A DNA stretch of 64,000 bases from Micromonospora sp. WMMD1102 (lineage in GTDB: Bacteria; Actinomycetota; Actinomycetes; Mycobacteriales; Micromonosporaceae), in assembly GCF_029626265.1 (NCBI RefSeq), contig NZ_JARUBN010000001.1, forward strand, positions 6,699,001 to 6,763,000. Direction: 5' to 3'. The notes under the pieces were generated by a model. It was given only the letters and a program-made list of their open reading frames with translations. It was not told the origin of the DNA and searched no databases. Position 1 is the stretch's first letter; every line of letters starts with the position of its first letter. Positions 7,876 to 16,671 of this stretch are shown in pieces. Made by a program: the position numbers and the translations under genes.

Positions 7876-9936
7876 TCATGAGGATCCACTGAAGGCAGCA
7901 TTGAGTAGCGATAGGCGAAGAGCTTTAGACTTCTCTTGTTGCTCAATCACGGCCTTGTCGATGCTCATCAGGCTATCAAGGTGCATAGCGATCTGACGCT
8001 GCTTCTGCAAGTCTGGAAGCGGGACCTCGGTTGCAAGTAACCTTGCGACGTTCACTCGCTGGCGACGGGAACCCATCCCTGTGGTTCCGTGCCGTAGTCG
8101 CGCATGCAGCTCCGGCCAGCGCGCTAAATGAGCTACATAGCTAGGGTCAGCCACTTCGGTATTAATGTCGAAGGTCGGGAACTCTTGCGAGACGAAGACT
8201 CCTTCGAAATCCTTGGTTACCGTGGCGAGCGCCCCTTCCCACGCGAACAGTTTACTAAACACGAACTGGTTAACATGCAAGCGATAGAGCGTGCGATAAT
8301 TCGTTTCCGATCCGTAAATCATAGGCCGCTTGAACAGGCCACGGCCATAGCTGTATACGCCAGCTGTAATGTATCGCTCTTCTTCCTCCACTGTCACCGG
8401 GTCTGCTGACAGCGTCAAAATCTTGCTTAACGGCGACCATGGCGCATTTTTGATAGCACCTTCCACCGGGGTGAGTCCATCCAGCAGTTCCAGGATCTGA
8501 CGCTCGGTTGCCACAAGGTCCACTATTAGATCACTTGGATTGCGATGGCTAAGACCAGTGGCCGCGCTTGGGTTAGGGCGGTCAAGATTGAAGTCGTCTT
8601 GTTCGATGTCCGCCCGCGACACGCGCCAGGCAAGGTGATTTTCAATTCGACCATCACGATGCTCACCGCCCCACCACTCAATGCAGTCGGCGAATTCCTC
8701 GTAGCGCATGGGCTTGGTCTTTGAATACCCTCGCCGGCCTTCCGGAGCGGGCATCTGATAGAACCAAGTCTCTTTCGTTGGCCCGGTTTTCTCGAAGAAG
8801 AGCAGATTCGCAGGTATCGGAGTATACGGCGCGAATACTCCTTGGCCAAGCCGCACTATAGTGTGCAGGTTGCATTCTTTCAAAAGCTTTTCCCTGACGC
8901 GCGGACCAATCCCAGCTCCCGAAAGAACGCCGTTAGGTAGCACGACCGCGCACCGGCCGCCGGGCTCCAGTTTATCAATGACGGCCTGAAGATACAGTAA
9001 CGAAGTCTCTTTCGTTCGGAGGCCCTGAGGAAAGCGTTGTGCGACCGAGCTCTCTTCCTCCCCACCAAACGGCGGGTTAGTTAGGACGACGCGCACTCGG
9101 TTCGCCGGCTTGTTCTCGTTAAGCATCCGAATGAGTGCATTGTCCCGAATAACTGCCGGACTGTTGACATGATGCAGGATAAGGTTCATTACGCATAGCA
9201 GGTAGGGAAGAGGTTTCTTCTCGATTCCACGAAGATTGGCATGCAGTTCAGCCAGCAGTACACTGCTGTTTGCCGAGGTGCGGAGTTTTTCAAACGCTTC
9301 AACCAGGAATCCCCCTGTCCCGCAGGCGGGGTCGAGGATACTTTCTCCGAGCTTGAGAAACGTCTGTTCGACCATGAACTTAATGACTGGCCGAGGCGTA
9401 TAAAACTCGCCTGAATCTCCTGCCGCATCGCGCATCTCCTTGAGGATGGACTCGTAGAGAAACGCGATCGCGTGGTAGTCGTCGGAGGTACGGAAGTTAA
9501 TCCGGTTCACCTGGTCGACGAGATCGCGGAGCAGCACCCCGGATAGCATTCGGTTGTTGATTTCTTTAAAGACCGTAGAAATGATGTTTCTCGGATCCGA
9601 CGGGTCCTTGCTCGACGGAAGGTCGCGGAGATATGGAAGCAGGTCATCATTCACAAATTTCAGTAGGCGTTCGCCACTGAAGTCCTGATCGGAGGCCCAA
9701 GTCTTCCAGCGGTACCGTTCATCTATCGCTGGCTTGAAGCGCGGTCCCTCAATAAGGAATCGCTCTTCCTCGAGGGTGTCGAAGGCCCGAAGAAAGAGGA
9801 GCCAGGAGAGTTGAGGAAGCCGGTCGAGATCACCGTTTAGGCCGGCGTCCTTGCGCATGATGTCGCGGGCAGATTTGATTGCCGATCCGAACTGGGCGCG
9901 AGTGGTCGGTGGTACGTCGTTCCTCTTTGTTGCCAT
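7876..9936 (-). CDS. hsdM: Type I restriction-modification HsdM fused to a half HsdS
   Basis: N6-adenine DNA methyltransferase subunit with an attached specificity domain. The HsdM part shows an N-terminal bundle (LPQLSWLLFLRAFDTLEEERF), SAM motif I DPACGTGGFL near residue 200 and catalytic motif NPPFGG near 287. From about residue 540 a single target-recognition domain follows (SPLSKILTLSADPV, then PLPDLQKQRQIAMHLDSL with a coiled-coil-like tail). A normal HsdS has two such domains, so this M-S half fusion probably dimerises and would read a symmetric site. I chose the ATG at 9936 (MATKRNDVPP), which matches usual HsdM N-termini; the frame stays open to 10221 but that part has no family features. 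It pairs with hsdR, 700 bases upstream on the same strand. GC content is lower than in the neighbours. Confidence 0.9.
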   Translation of the reverse strand: MATKRNDVPPTTRAQFGSAIKSARDIMRKDAGLNGDLDRLPQLSWLLFLRAFDTLEEERFLIEGPRFKPAIDERYRWKTWASDQDFSGERLLKFVNDDLLPYLRDLPSSKDPSDPRNIISTVFKEINNRMLSGVLLRDLVDQVNRINFRTSDDYHAIAFLYESILKEMRDAAGDSGEFYTPRPVIKFMVEQTFLKLGESILDPACGTGGFLVEAFEKLRTSANSSVLLAELHANLRGIEKKPLPYLLCVMNLILHHVNSPAVIRDNALIRMLNENKPANRVRVVLTNPPFGGEEESSVAQRFPQGLRTKETSLLYLQAVIDKLEPGGRCAVVLPNGVLSGAGIGPRVREKLLKECNLHTIVRLGQGVFAPYTPIPANLLFFEKTGPTKETWFYQMPAPEGRRGYSKTKPMRYEEFADCIEWWGGEHRDGRIENHLAWRVSRADIEQDDFNLDRPNPSAATGLSHRNPSDLIVDLVATERQILELLDGLTPVEGAIKNAPWSPLSKILTLSADPVTVEEEERYITAGVYSYGRGLFKRPMIYGSETNYRTLYRLHVNQFVFSKLFAWEGALATVTKDFEGVFVSQEFPTFDINTEVADPSYVAHLARWPELHARLRHGTTGMGSRRQRVNVARLLATEVPLPDLQKQRQIAMHLDSLMSIDKAVIEQQEKSKALRLSLLNAAFSGSS

Positions 9937-10641
9937 GTCAAATTCCGTTCGGTTGTCGGCAGTCAGAGCGTTGGACCAGAAGGCGTAAATCAGGTTCATC
10001 GCGTCGGTCGCCGCCGCTTTGGTAACGGTGACGTCGGCCCACGATCGTCGGGTATTCTCTAACGTCAGTGCGGTGGCGGATCGGGGAGGCGTTGTCGGTC
10101 GGGACGGAAGGCGGTCCGAATCGGCGAGTAGCGCTTCGGCGTCTTGCCTCACCCACGATGTCCCCGACGCCACCGTACATGACAATGGCAAGATCGGGAT
10201 CATTGATGGCACATCCACCAATGGAGAACATAAACCTCAGGATCGCGCCGGACGAGAGTTCTCGGTCGCCTAGCGTCAATGCGAGTCGGCAAAGTAGGCG
10301 GTCAGGGATGAGGCAGCAGAGTCGGTGACGACCCGAGAAACGACGAACCAAGTGATTGTTCTCTTCGCCGAAGAGGCCGGAGTGCTCCCAGAGTCGAACG
10401 ATGCGGCAATCGGCGTGCTGCCAATTGCCGTGCTGCACGTGGCATTGCTGGACCTGATAGCTGTGCCCGACGTCGCGTGCCTGCGCCACGTTGAAGCACG
10501 CTCGCCGGCTTGCGCTGAGGCGCCAGAGCAGACTACGAGCACTGCGGGGATCAGCCAGCACGCGGAGATGCTACCACGCAGAATACTGCAATTCACTGGT
10601 AGCGTAACGTGAACGAGCCACGCAAGGCGTAATCGTACCGC
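9937..10641 (-). other. Spacer between hsdR and hsdM-S, no clear gene
   Basis: These 705 bases separate two genes that normally abut. Open frames exist on both strands but none has a recognisable domain. One minus-strand frame (GTG 10596 to 10276, 106 codons) begins with a hydrophobic segment ending ASAQA and could encode a small secreted protein, but it has no good ribosome binding site. The stretch may be the residue of a lost gene of the restriction locus. Confidence 0.35.
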
Positions 10642-13113
10642 TTAGGCCGCCACGCTAAACAGTCGTGTGCCAAGGTTGTCCAGAGCCTCATGCAGCTTAT
10701 CGCCCCCATCAAACCGCTCGGCAAGTTCAATGATCGTCCCATGCTCGGTAAACGGTGCGACCTGTAGTGCGCTAGGCGACAGCTCAGACGGGCCGTACGC
10801 GGCGTACTTCTCTAGCACGAGGTCCAGTATCTCCCGCGCTCGGGTGGGGAATCCGGCGAGGAAGTCCCGATGTTCGCGGCGTAGCCGGGCTACCCGCTCA
10901 TCGCGGCTGACAAGGGGGAATTCCCAGCCGACGTGCAACAGCAGGTCGATCGGGTCGACCTCCGGATGTTGGAGCTTCTCTGGGAGTTCGGAGACGGGAA
11001 TGTCGGCGGCTTCAAGTGCTTCGCTGAGCAGACGCCGACTCTTGGCTATCGCCCACTGCGCTCGAAGATTGACAGGGTCAAGGTCCAGTTCGATGAGTCG
11101 AGCCTGGACGTACTGGCGGTACGTCACCAGGCGCAGTCGGCGGCCGTCGCCCTCTAGGACGTAGAATGCCTCGCCCCAGACAAATACATCGACACCGTTG
11201 ACGTAGAGGCGGATGCCGTTGGCGCGGATGTTGTCGATCTGGTCGGGGTCGTCCACTACCTTGGCAGGGCCATCGCTTGCAGCTGTCTTGTCTGCGGCAT
11301 TGCCGTCCTGCTCCTGGTAATCGGGCCTAGGACCGGCGGCTTCTTCCGTCAAGACTTCGTCAGCCTCTGGCTGCTCTATTGTGGTCTCGAAGGTGCCGTC
11401 GTCGTCAACGTCGTCCCGCACCATACGGATCGGTGGACCGTCGAAAGTCGGATCGTTGAACAGGACCGTCGCCTCGACAAAGTCAATGATGTCAAATGAT
11501 GACTTCCTCACATCCTCACACACCCGGGTACCGCGACCGATGATCTGCTTGAACTCTGGCATGGAACCGATACGTCGAAATAGCACGATGTTGCGTACCG
11601 ATGGCATATCGACCCCGGTGGTGAGCAAGCGAGACGTCACCGCGATAACAGGCTCATCGGTGTCGATCTTCTTGAACCGGTCCAACAACGCCCGGCCAGG
11701 ATCACCATCGTCGTCGGTGATCCGGCAAACATAGTCGGGATACCGCTGGACCATGTCGTAATTCGCGTTGTGTAATGCCTGCCGCATTCGGTGTGCGTGG
11801 TCATTGTTTTCGCAGAACACGATCGTCTTACCCAACCGATCGGTCTCCCGTAGGTAGTTGGTCAGGTAGGCTGCAGCTTCCTCGGTGCGTTCGAGGATTG
11901 CCAGAACCCGCTCGTGGTCCTTGGGCGTATACAGCCGATCCGGAATCTCGTTGCCGTAAATGTCGCGCTGCCCTGCGTTTGGCCGCCATCCCATAATATC
12001 GACATTGAGGCGCGCCTTCCGAACTCGATAGGGCGCCAGGTAACCGTCCTCAATTCCCTGAGCCAATGAATACTCATACACTTGGTCGCCGAAGTAGTTG
12101 TATGTGTCGGCATCGCGCTTGCTGATCGGTGTCGCTGTCATCCCGATTTGCGTCGCCGGACTGAAGTACTTCAGGATATTGCTCCATTGTGCCTCATCTC
12201 GGGCGCTTCCTCGATGACACTCATCAACAATGATCAGATCGAAGTAGTCCGGATCATAGCGCGTGTATAGTGGCTGATCGTTGCCGCGGTCGAGCGTCTG
12301 ATAGAGTGCAAAGTAGATGTCCCGGCCACGTGCCGCAACACCGCGCTCTATCTTGTGGACCACGTCCCCGAACCCCTGGATGAAGTACTCGTCCTTTGGC
12401 TGGTCAATCAACATGCTGCGGTCGGCGAGGTAGAGAACGCGAGGGGGGCGGTCTCCCATCCACTCGGCGCGCCGCAGCTTGGCGACGATCAGGTAGGCAA
12501 CTAGCGTTTTGCCAGTCCCAGTAGCGAGAGTCAACAGAATCCGCTTATCGCCACGGGCGATTGCGTGAACGGCACGGTTGACCGCCACCTTTTGGTAGTA
12601 GCGTGCCTCGCGTGGTGTATTGTTGAAATTGCGTAACTGCTGGTCGAAGGGCATCAACACCACTTCGGTCTGCAGCCCGCCGTCGAGACCTCGCGCTTGC
12701 CGATAGCGGGCAAGTAGCTTCTCCGGGGAAGGGAACGCCTCAACGTCGGTCATCAGGCCCGTTGCCAGATCAATTTCGTGGATCACGCGACCGTTCGTTG
12801 CGTACGCGAATGGCACGTCAAGCAACCGTGCGTACCGCTTAGCCTGTTCGATGCCGTCGGCGGCGTTCTTGCTGGTCCGTTTGGCCTCTACGATCCCGAG
12901 CGGGAGTCCATCAGGGTGCTCCAACACATAGTCAGCCTTCAGCTTCGGCTGACGCGAATGCCGCCGGGTGGTAGCGACCAACTTGCCGGCATTAATCGGG
13001 TATTGCGGCCAGATCTGCTCCTCCGGCCAGCCCGAGGCGGCAAGCGCGGGCAGCACGAACCATTGGCACGTTTCGTCCTCAGTCAGCCTCTCAGCACCAA
13101 ACGTCACCACCAC
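10642..13113 (-). CDS. hsdR: Type I restriction enzyme HsdR (EcoEI-like)
   Basis: ATP-dependent translocase and endonuclease subunit of the type I system, 823 residues. The N-terminal PD-(D/E)xK nuclease core is visible as KADYVL and GIVEAKRTS (about residues 60-80). The SF2 helicase has Walker A LATGTGKT near residue 195, DECH box (IIVDECHRGSARD) near 296, TATP in IGMTATPISKRD, and motif VI QIIGRGTRV. The C-terminal part matches the EcoEI-type coupling domain. It starts at one of three tandem GTG codons (13113 used). Transcription would run from here towards hsdM-S. A defective hsdR would be expected if the system were dead; the reading frame here is intact. Confidence 0.9.
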   Translation of the reverse strand: MVVTFGAERLTEDETCQWFVLPALAASGWPEEQIWPQYPINAGKLVATTRRHSRQPKLKADYVLEHPDGLPLGIVEAKRTSKNAADGIEQAKRYARLLDVPFAYATNGRVIHEIDLATGLMTDVEAFPSPEKLLARYRQARGLDGGLQTEVVLMPFDQQLRNFNNTPREARYYQKVAVNRAVHAIARGDKRILLTLATGTGKTLVAYLIVAKLRRAEWMGDRPPRVLYLADRSMLIDQPKDEYFIQGFGDVVHKIERGVAARGRDIYFALYQTLDRGNDQPLYTRYDPDYFDLIIVDECHRGSARDEAQWSNILKYFSPATQIGMTATPISKRDADTYNYFGDQVYEYSLAQGIEDGYLAPYRVRKARLNVDIMGWRPNAGQRDIYGNEIPDRLYTPKDHERVLAILERTEEAAAYLTNYLRETDRLGKTIVFCENNDHAHRMRQALHNANYDMVQRYPDYVCRITDDDGDPGRALLDRFKKIDTDEPVIAVTSRLLTTGVDMPSVRNIVLFRRIGSMPEFKQIIGRGTRVCEDVRKSSFDIIDFVEATVLFNDPTFDGPPIRMVRDDVDDDGTFETTIEQPEADEVLTEEAAGPRPDYQEQDGNAADKTAASDGPAKVVDDPDQIDNIRANGIRLYVNGVDVFVWGEAFYVLEGDGRRLRLVTYRQYVQARLIELDLDPVNLRAQWAIAKSRRLLSEALEAADIPVSELPEKLQHPEVDPIDLLLHVGWEFPLVSRDERVARLRREHRDFLAGFPTRAREILDLVLEKYAAYGPSELSPSALQVAPFTEHGTIIELAERFDGGDKLHEALDNLGTRLFSVAA

Positions 13114-13799
13114 TTCTTACACGATGCGGACGACACTCACTACCCGCCCGGACTTCGAGTGCAGCGCGCCAGCCGCTACGCGGCCGGTCTCCAACATCCC
13201 GGGAGAGCGGCGCCACCTGGATGCTGCGCCTCGTGCCACCCGCAGCCTGGACGCGATCTCTGCGGTCGGCCCCCTGCGCGAACAGTGCCGCAGCCAGCTC
13301 CCGTCCTGACTGCCGACAGGCACAAGCGGCCCCGTTGACTGGTTCCGACCGCCGGGGCAACCCTCGTTCCGCAATGCCGCGCTTGATCGATCTCGTAGCG
13401 GCGGCCTGTTCTAGACCGGCGCGCGAATCGCGGCGACGACCGCCGCCGCCCGGTCCAGCCGGGCCAAGTGCGCGGCGGTTACCCGCTCCACCTCGGCGAT
13501 GTCGCGGGTCGGCGCGTGCTTGCTAGGCGTCAGCGCGGAGGACGTGCGGGTGACCCGGCCCACAGGCGACGTTCGTCGTCGAGTACCCGTGTGACCGGTT
13601 CTGCCGCATCGAGGTAGAGCTGATCGGTGAGCGCGGCCAAGTCACGGTCCAGCAGATGTGGGAGAACCCTGACGTGCTACACCGACGCGTACATGAACCC
13701 GAACTCGCCGAGGTCGATGTGCCGGCCGTCGACCAAGTCGCGGTGCGGCGTCCTGCGGCGACCGTCTTCCGTTCGGCACCCGGACGATGCGTTGATCGT
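13114..13799. other. Decayed region with transposon fragments
   Basis: No intact gene. A minus-strand frame around 13150-13330 reads GPTAEIASRLRVARGAASRW, like the N-terminal helix-turn-helix of an IS630-type transposase, with frameshifts. Further on, minus-strand pieces GRHIDLGEFGFMYASV and LDRDLAALTDQLYLDA occur in different frames and belong to no family I recognise. Confidence 0.4.
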
Positions 13800-14090
13800 C
13801 GACGGTGAACAGCGTTCTCGCCAGCTCACCCTTCTTGAGATCACCCGTGTCGTCCAGGATCAGCACCCCGTCCGGGGCGCCAAGCGTGTCGACCGCATAG
13901 CCGTGAACATCGTCGCGCACCTTGTCTGCGTCCCAGACCGCCTCACCCAACAGCCGCTGCATTGCATGCGGCGATGCGTGTCCGGCCTGCTCCGTCAACT
14001 GCCAACACGACCGGCTTTCTACATCGGAGAGCAACCCGAGCAGGAACGCCCGCGCCTTGTCCACACCGACAACGACGGGTCGGGCTGGGA
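13800..14090 (-). pseudogene. IS701-like transposase fragment
   Basis: About 95 codons match the N-terminal part of IS701-family transposases: KARAFLLGLLSDVESRSCWQ, LTEQAGHASPHAMQRLLGEA, VWDADKVRDDV and VLILDDTGDLKKG, in which the DDTGD Asp is the first catalytic residue. After KKG the match stops abruptly and the frame runs into unrelated sequence, so the catalytic core downstream is missing. It has no intact ends and is a relic next to the restriction genes. Confidence 0.7.
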
Positions 14091-14292
14091 CTGTCAACAC
14101 CGACCGCGCGTACACCCCGCGCATCGCGCCGTAGACAGTTCGGACAGAGCCACGCCTGAGGCAGCAGCCAGGCAATCCCGACCGCTCGAACCTGCAAACC
14201 CTCCCCTGCGCCCCCACATCGGTGCAACGCACACCGGCAATGCTGTCAGCAGCAGGGACATCCCGCTTACTCGCTACATAAAGATCAAATAC

Positions 14293-14392
14293 CTGCAGGT
14301 GTATCTCCGGCAGCGGGCACGTCACAGAACTGAAACAGCGGAACATGGTTGACCGCTATCTAGTTGTAAAAGTCACCTTCGTGATCGGGTAG
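14293..14392 (+). pseudogene. Decayed gene end, copy B of a duplicated 3' end
   Basis: A plus-strand remnant reading LQVYLRQR, then (after a one-base shift) HVTELKQR and DRYLVVKVTFVIG with TAG at 14390-14392. It aligns by eye with copy A at 4095-4187 over about 140 bases including the hairpin that follows. The parent family is unknown. Confidence 0.4.
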
Positions 14393-14398
14393 CACAGC

Positions 14399-14435
14399 GT
14401 GAGGGCGCCCTGGCCGCTGGCCAGGGGGTCCTCAC
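14399..14435. terminator. Terminator hairpin after copy B
   Basis: Stem GTGAGG...CCCTGGCC pairs with GGCCAGGG...CCTCAC around loop GCT, with a small symmetric internal bulge. It lies 7 bases after the TAG of copy B and 30 bases before the end of the convergent minus-strand gene, so it may serve both strands. Confidence 0.6.
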
Positions 14436-14464
14436 GATGTGGGTCCTCTGCGGGTGACGTCAGC

Positions 14465-15190
14465 TCAGACGCGAAGGTAATCCATCGTCTGGCGAGCGAC
14501 CTCCGCGAGTGCTCGCGCGAGACCGCCATACATGGGAAGCATCTGCCGTTGCAGTGGCACCCAGACGAGCCTTATGTGCATGTTGCCGTCATACGCCACC
14601 ACCGCCGGCCCTGCGTCCTTCTCTACGTAGGCGTATGCGGCGGTGCCCAGCCCGGATATTGGCGTCAGGACGATGTCGCCGGGAATCGTGCGTCGGAGGC
14701 CCTCGTACGTACCTTCTGCGCTGCTGTTGCCGAAGATCGTTATCTCGGCCATCGCCACGCCGTGGGTCTCACCCTCGCCAAGGGCGACGCTGCATCTCAA
14801 CGTCGCCATGGAACCCAAGACGGTGCTGCTCTCTTGGGGATCGCTGCCCGGCTTGCCGCCAACCTCCGCTGCGATCGGAGCCCACCCGACGGCCACACAG
14901 GGCCGGCCCACGGACTCGTAGACGCCGTGGGACGTGGCAGGTGTCACCGAGAACCCAACGCCGTCGGGACTCTGCTGCTTGCCGGAGGGCGCCGCAACTG
15001 GCGCGCTCTCGCGGCGGTCCGTCGGCCAATAGACGATCGCGGTAGCGAGCACGGAGCCGATCGCGATTGCCACTACCAGAGCGAGGATCGTGACGGGAAG
15101 ACGCCGCCGTGGTCGGCGCGTCACCTCCTGGAGTATCGCCTGCCCACGAGAAGCGGGGGAACCACCTTCGTCATCTACGATGTTCGACAT
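14465..15190 (-). CDS. Membrane-anchored protein of unknown function
   Basis: 241 residues. The ATG at 15190 has a strong AAGGAGG 8 bases upstream; the open frame runs further 5' but without support. A basic stretch (RRPRRRLP) precedes one transmembrane segment (about residues 32-55), and the rest (about 185 residues) would face outside. The extracytoplasmic part contains RPCVAVGWAPIAAEVGG and a regular alpha/beta-like pattern; I do not recognise the fold. It is the second gene of a two-gene operon, starting 41 bases after the ParA/MinD-like ATPase, so a shared role in surface display, secretion or chromosome/vesicle positioning is possible but unproven. Confidence 0.7.
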   Translation of the reverse strand: MSNIVDDEGGSPASRGQAILQEVTRRPRRRLPVTILALVVAIAIGSVLATAIVYWPTDRRESAPVAAPSGKQQSPDGVGFSVTPATSHGVYESVGRPCVAVGWAPIAAEVGGKPGSDPQESSTVLGSMATLRCSVALGEGETHGVAMAEITIFGNSSAEGTYEGLRRTIPGDIVLTPISGLGTAAYAYVEKDAGPAVVAYDGNMHIRLVWVPLQRQMLPMYGGLARALAEVARQTMDYLRV

Positions 15191-15210
15191 CGTCTGTCCT
15201 CCTTGGCTAC

Positions 15211-15252
15211 TCAATTCCCTACCGACGACGTTCAATCCCCTACCGACGACGT
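15211..15252. repeat. 21-bp tandem duplication at a gene end
   Basis: Two adjacent 21-bp units (15211-15231 and 15232-15252) differ at one base; the core CCCTACCGACGACGT appears in both. The second unit contains the TGA stop of the ParA-like gene and the first forms most of the spacer to the next gene, so the spacer was created or lengthened by duplication. Confidence 0.85.
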
Positions 15253-16224
15253 GCCCGCCACCTGGGCGTCCCTCTGCGCATTTGTCACTGCTTGAACGGA
15301 AGGGCATCTGGTCACGATCTCGACAGCCAACCTGACGACTGCCCGGCGAGCCGCCGCACCGAGCTGTCGTACGTCGATTGGCTCGGGTCGCGCCAGTACG
15401 GGATCCCAGGGCACGGTGACGACGGCATGCGCGGCTTCGGCGGCTTGTTGCTGCGCGAGCCGCACCTCTCGCGGGTTGTGCGGCCGACCAACGACCAGGG
15501 TGAGAATTGCCTGATCGGCTAACCCGTCGGCGACATGGCGAAGCTGTGCCAGGAGGCGAAGTGTGTGTTGAACACTTTCGCGGGTCGCCCGACACACGAG
15601 GACGGGAACGGCGCAACCGGCCAACGCTGACCAGGTGCCTCGCACCTCGACTTGCGGTAGATCGAGGAGGGCGATCGAGTAGACTTGGCGGATCCGTTCA
15701 ACCAGTGCGTAGGTCTCATGCAGCATCGGCGCTCGTCGCGCGCCCCCGGCTGCCGTTTCCTCCGCAGCCAGTGCGTGTAGCCCAGTGGGGCCGTGCTGAA
15801 CGTATCGCTCAACGGATTGTCTGTCGGTGAGTATGCACGCGTTGTCTACGGCGTCCCAAACGCTACGCGACGTGCCGGCGATCCGGCGCCCGAGTCCGCC
15901 CCAGTTTCGGCCGGTGGCGTCGATGGCGATGACAGGATCGGGGCAGGCCAGCGCCAAGACCCCGCCCACCGCTGCGGTAATAGCCGACCTACCAACTCCA
16001 CCGTCGGCGGACCCGAAACCGACCACGGCGCACGGCGGGCTAAGCCGCGCCGCACGCAGCCACAGAACCTCGGCATCATCTGATCGGAAACGCCGTGGCA
16101 CGGGCGGCAACGCCAACCCTCCATCGACGCGACGTGTCTGAATACCCGGACTGCCGTCGTCAACTGACTCGGACAGATCAAGGGACGACCGGTAGTCGTC
16201 GGAGTCTTCACCGGTCCCGGCCAT
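15232..16224 (-). CDS. ParA/MinD-like P-loop ATPase
   Basis: 330 residues from the ATG at 16224, which has AAGGTGG 6 bases upstream; a GTG at 16239 is possible but has no binding site. The deviant Walker A-type motif is GFGSADGGVGRSAITAAVGG, followed by IAIDATGRNWGGLGRRI, as in the MinD/ParA-like ATPases of actinobacterial ESX/type VII loci. The N-terminal 75 residues are acidic and low in complexity. The typical lysine of Walker A (GKS/T) is replaced by Arg (VGRSA), so nucleotide binding may be altered. It is encoded upstream of a single-pass membrane protein. No EsxA/B or EccC genes are nearby, so a link to secretion is only inferred. Confidence 0.7.
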   Translation of the reverse strand: MAGTGEDSDDYRSSLDLSESVDDGSPGIQTRRVDGGLALPPVPRRFRSDDAEVLWLRAARLSPPCAVVGFGSADGGVGRSAITAAVGGVLALACPDPVIAIDATGRNWGGLGRRIAGTSRSVWDAVDNACILTDRQSVERYVQHGPTGLHALAAEETAAGGARRAPMLHETYALVERIRQVYSIALLDLPQVEVRGTWSALAGCAVPVLVCRATRESVQHTLRLLAQLRHVADGLADQAILTLVVGRPHNPREVRLAQQQAAEAAHAVVTVPWDPVLARPEPIDVRQLGAAARRAVVRLAVEIVTRCPSVQAVTNAQRDAQVAGTSSVGD

Positions 16225-16277
16225 AACAACCACCTTCACAACTCGTCATACCGCTGCTCGTGTTAGATGAATGTGCG

Positions 16278-16312
16278 CCGTGTCGGGCGCTGGGAGCAGA
16301 CACCCGACACGG
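16278..16312. promoter_or_regulatory. Inverted repeat CCGTGTCGGG in divergent promoter region
   Basis: Perfect 10-bp arms CCGTGTCGGG and CCCGACACGG with a 15-base spacer, 54 bases upstream of the ParA-like gene in the 447-bp gap to the divergent P450. It could be an operator or an mRNA hairpin. The half-site GTGTCGG recurs at 16446 and 16466. Confidence 0.5.
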
Positions 16313-16445
16313 CTGTGCGATTCCCGCACGCACGGTCCCCCCTCGCAGAGGTCATCTCGACCCCATCGTGCGTCTCGCAGGTCTCACCCTTCGCAATCTG
16401 TTCTACCGGGTGTGCGATTGGCTAGATGACGGCGGGTGACTCGAT

Positions 16446-16478
16446 GTGTCGGCATGTGCCGCGCGGTGTCGGGATGTG
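16446..16478. repeat. Direct repeats GTGTCGGSATGTG, 20-bp period
   Basis: GTGTCGGCATGTG (16446-16458) and GTGTCGGGATGTG (16466-16478) lie exactly 20 bases apart on one face of the helix, 200 bases upstream of the P450 start. They share GTGTCGG with the inverted repeat at 16278-16312, suggesting one regulator. Confidence 0.5.
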
Positions 16479-16671
16479 CTTGTCGTTCGTCCTGGTAGAA
16501 GCGCCGAAGTGGCTTGCGAGTCACAAGGCGACACGTAGCCGAAGCTGTGATCTCCCGCTACGTTCCTCATCGCAGGCGAAACCAAGAGTCGACCCGATGA
16601 ACCGCATCCGGTTGCTCTCTTGACGGCAGATGTCATTCACGCTCAACATCCACATCCAGCGGAGGTCAACG

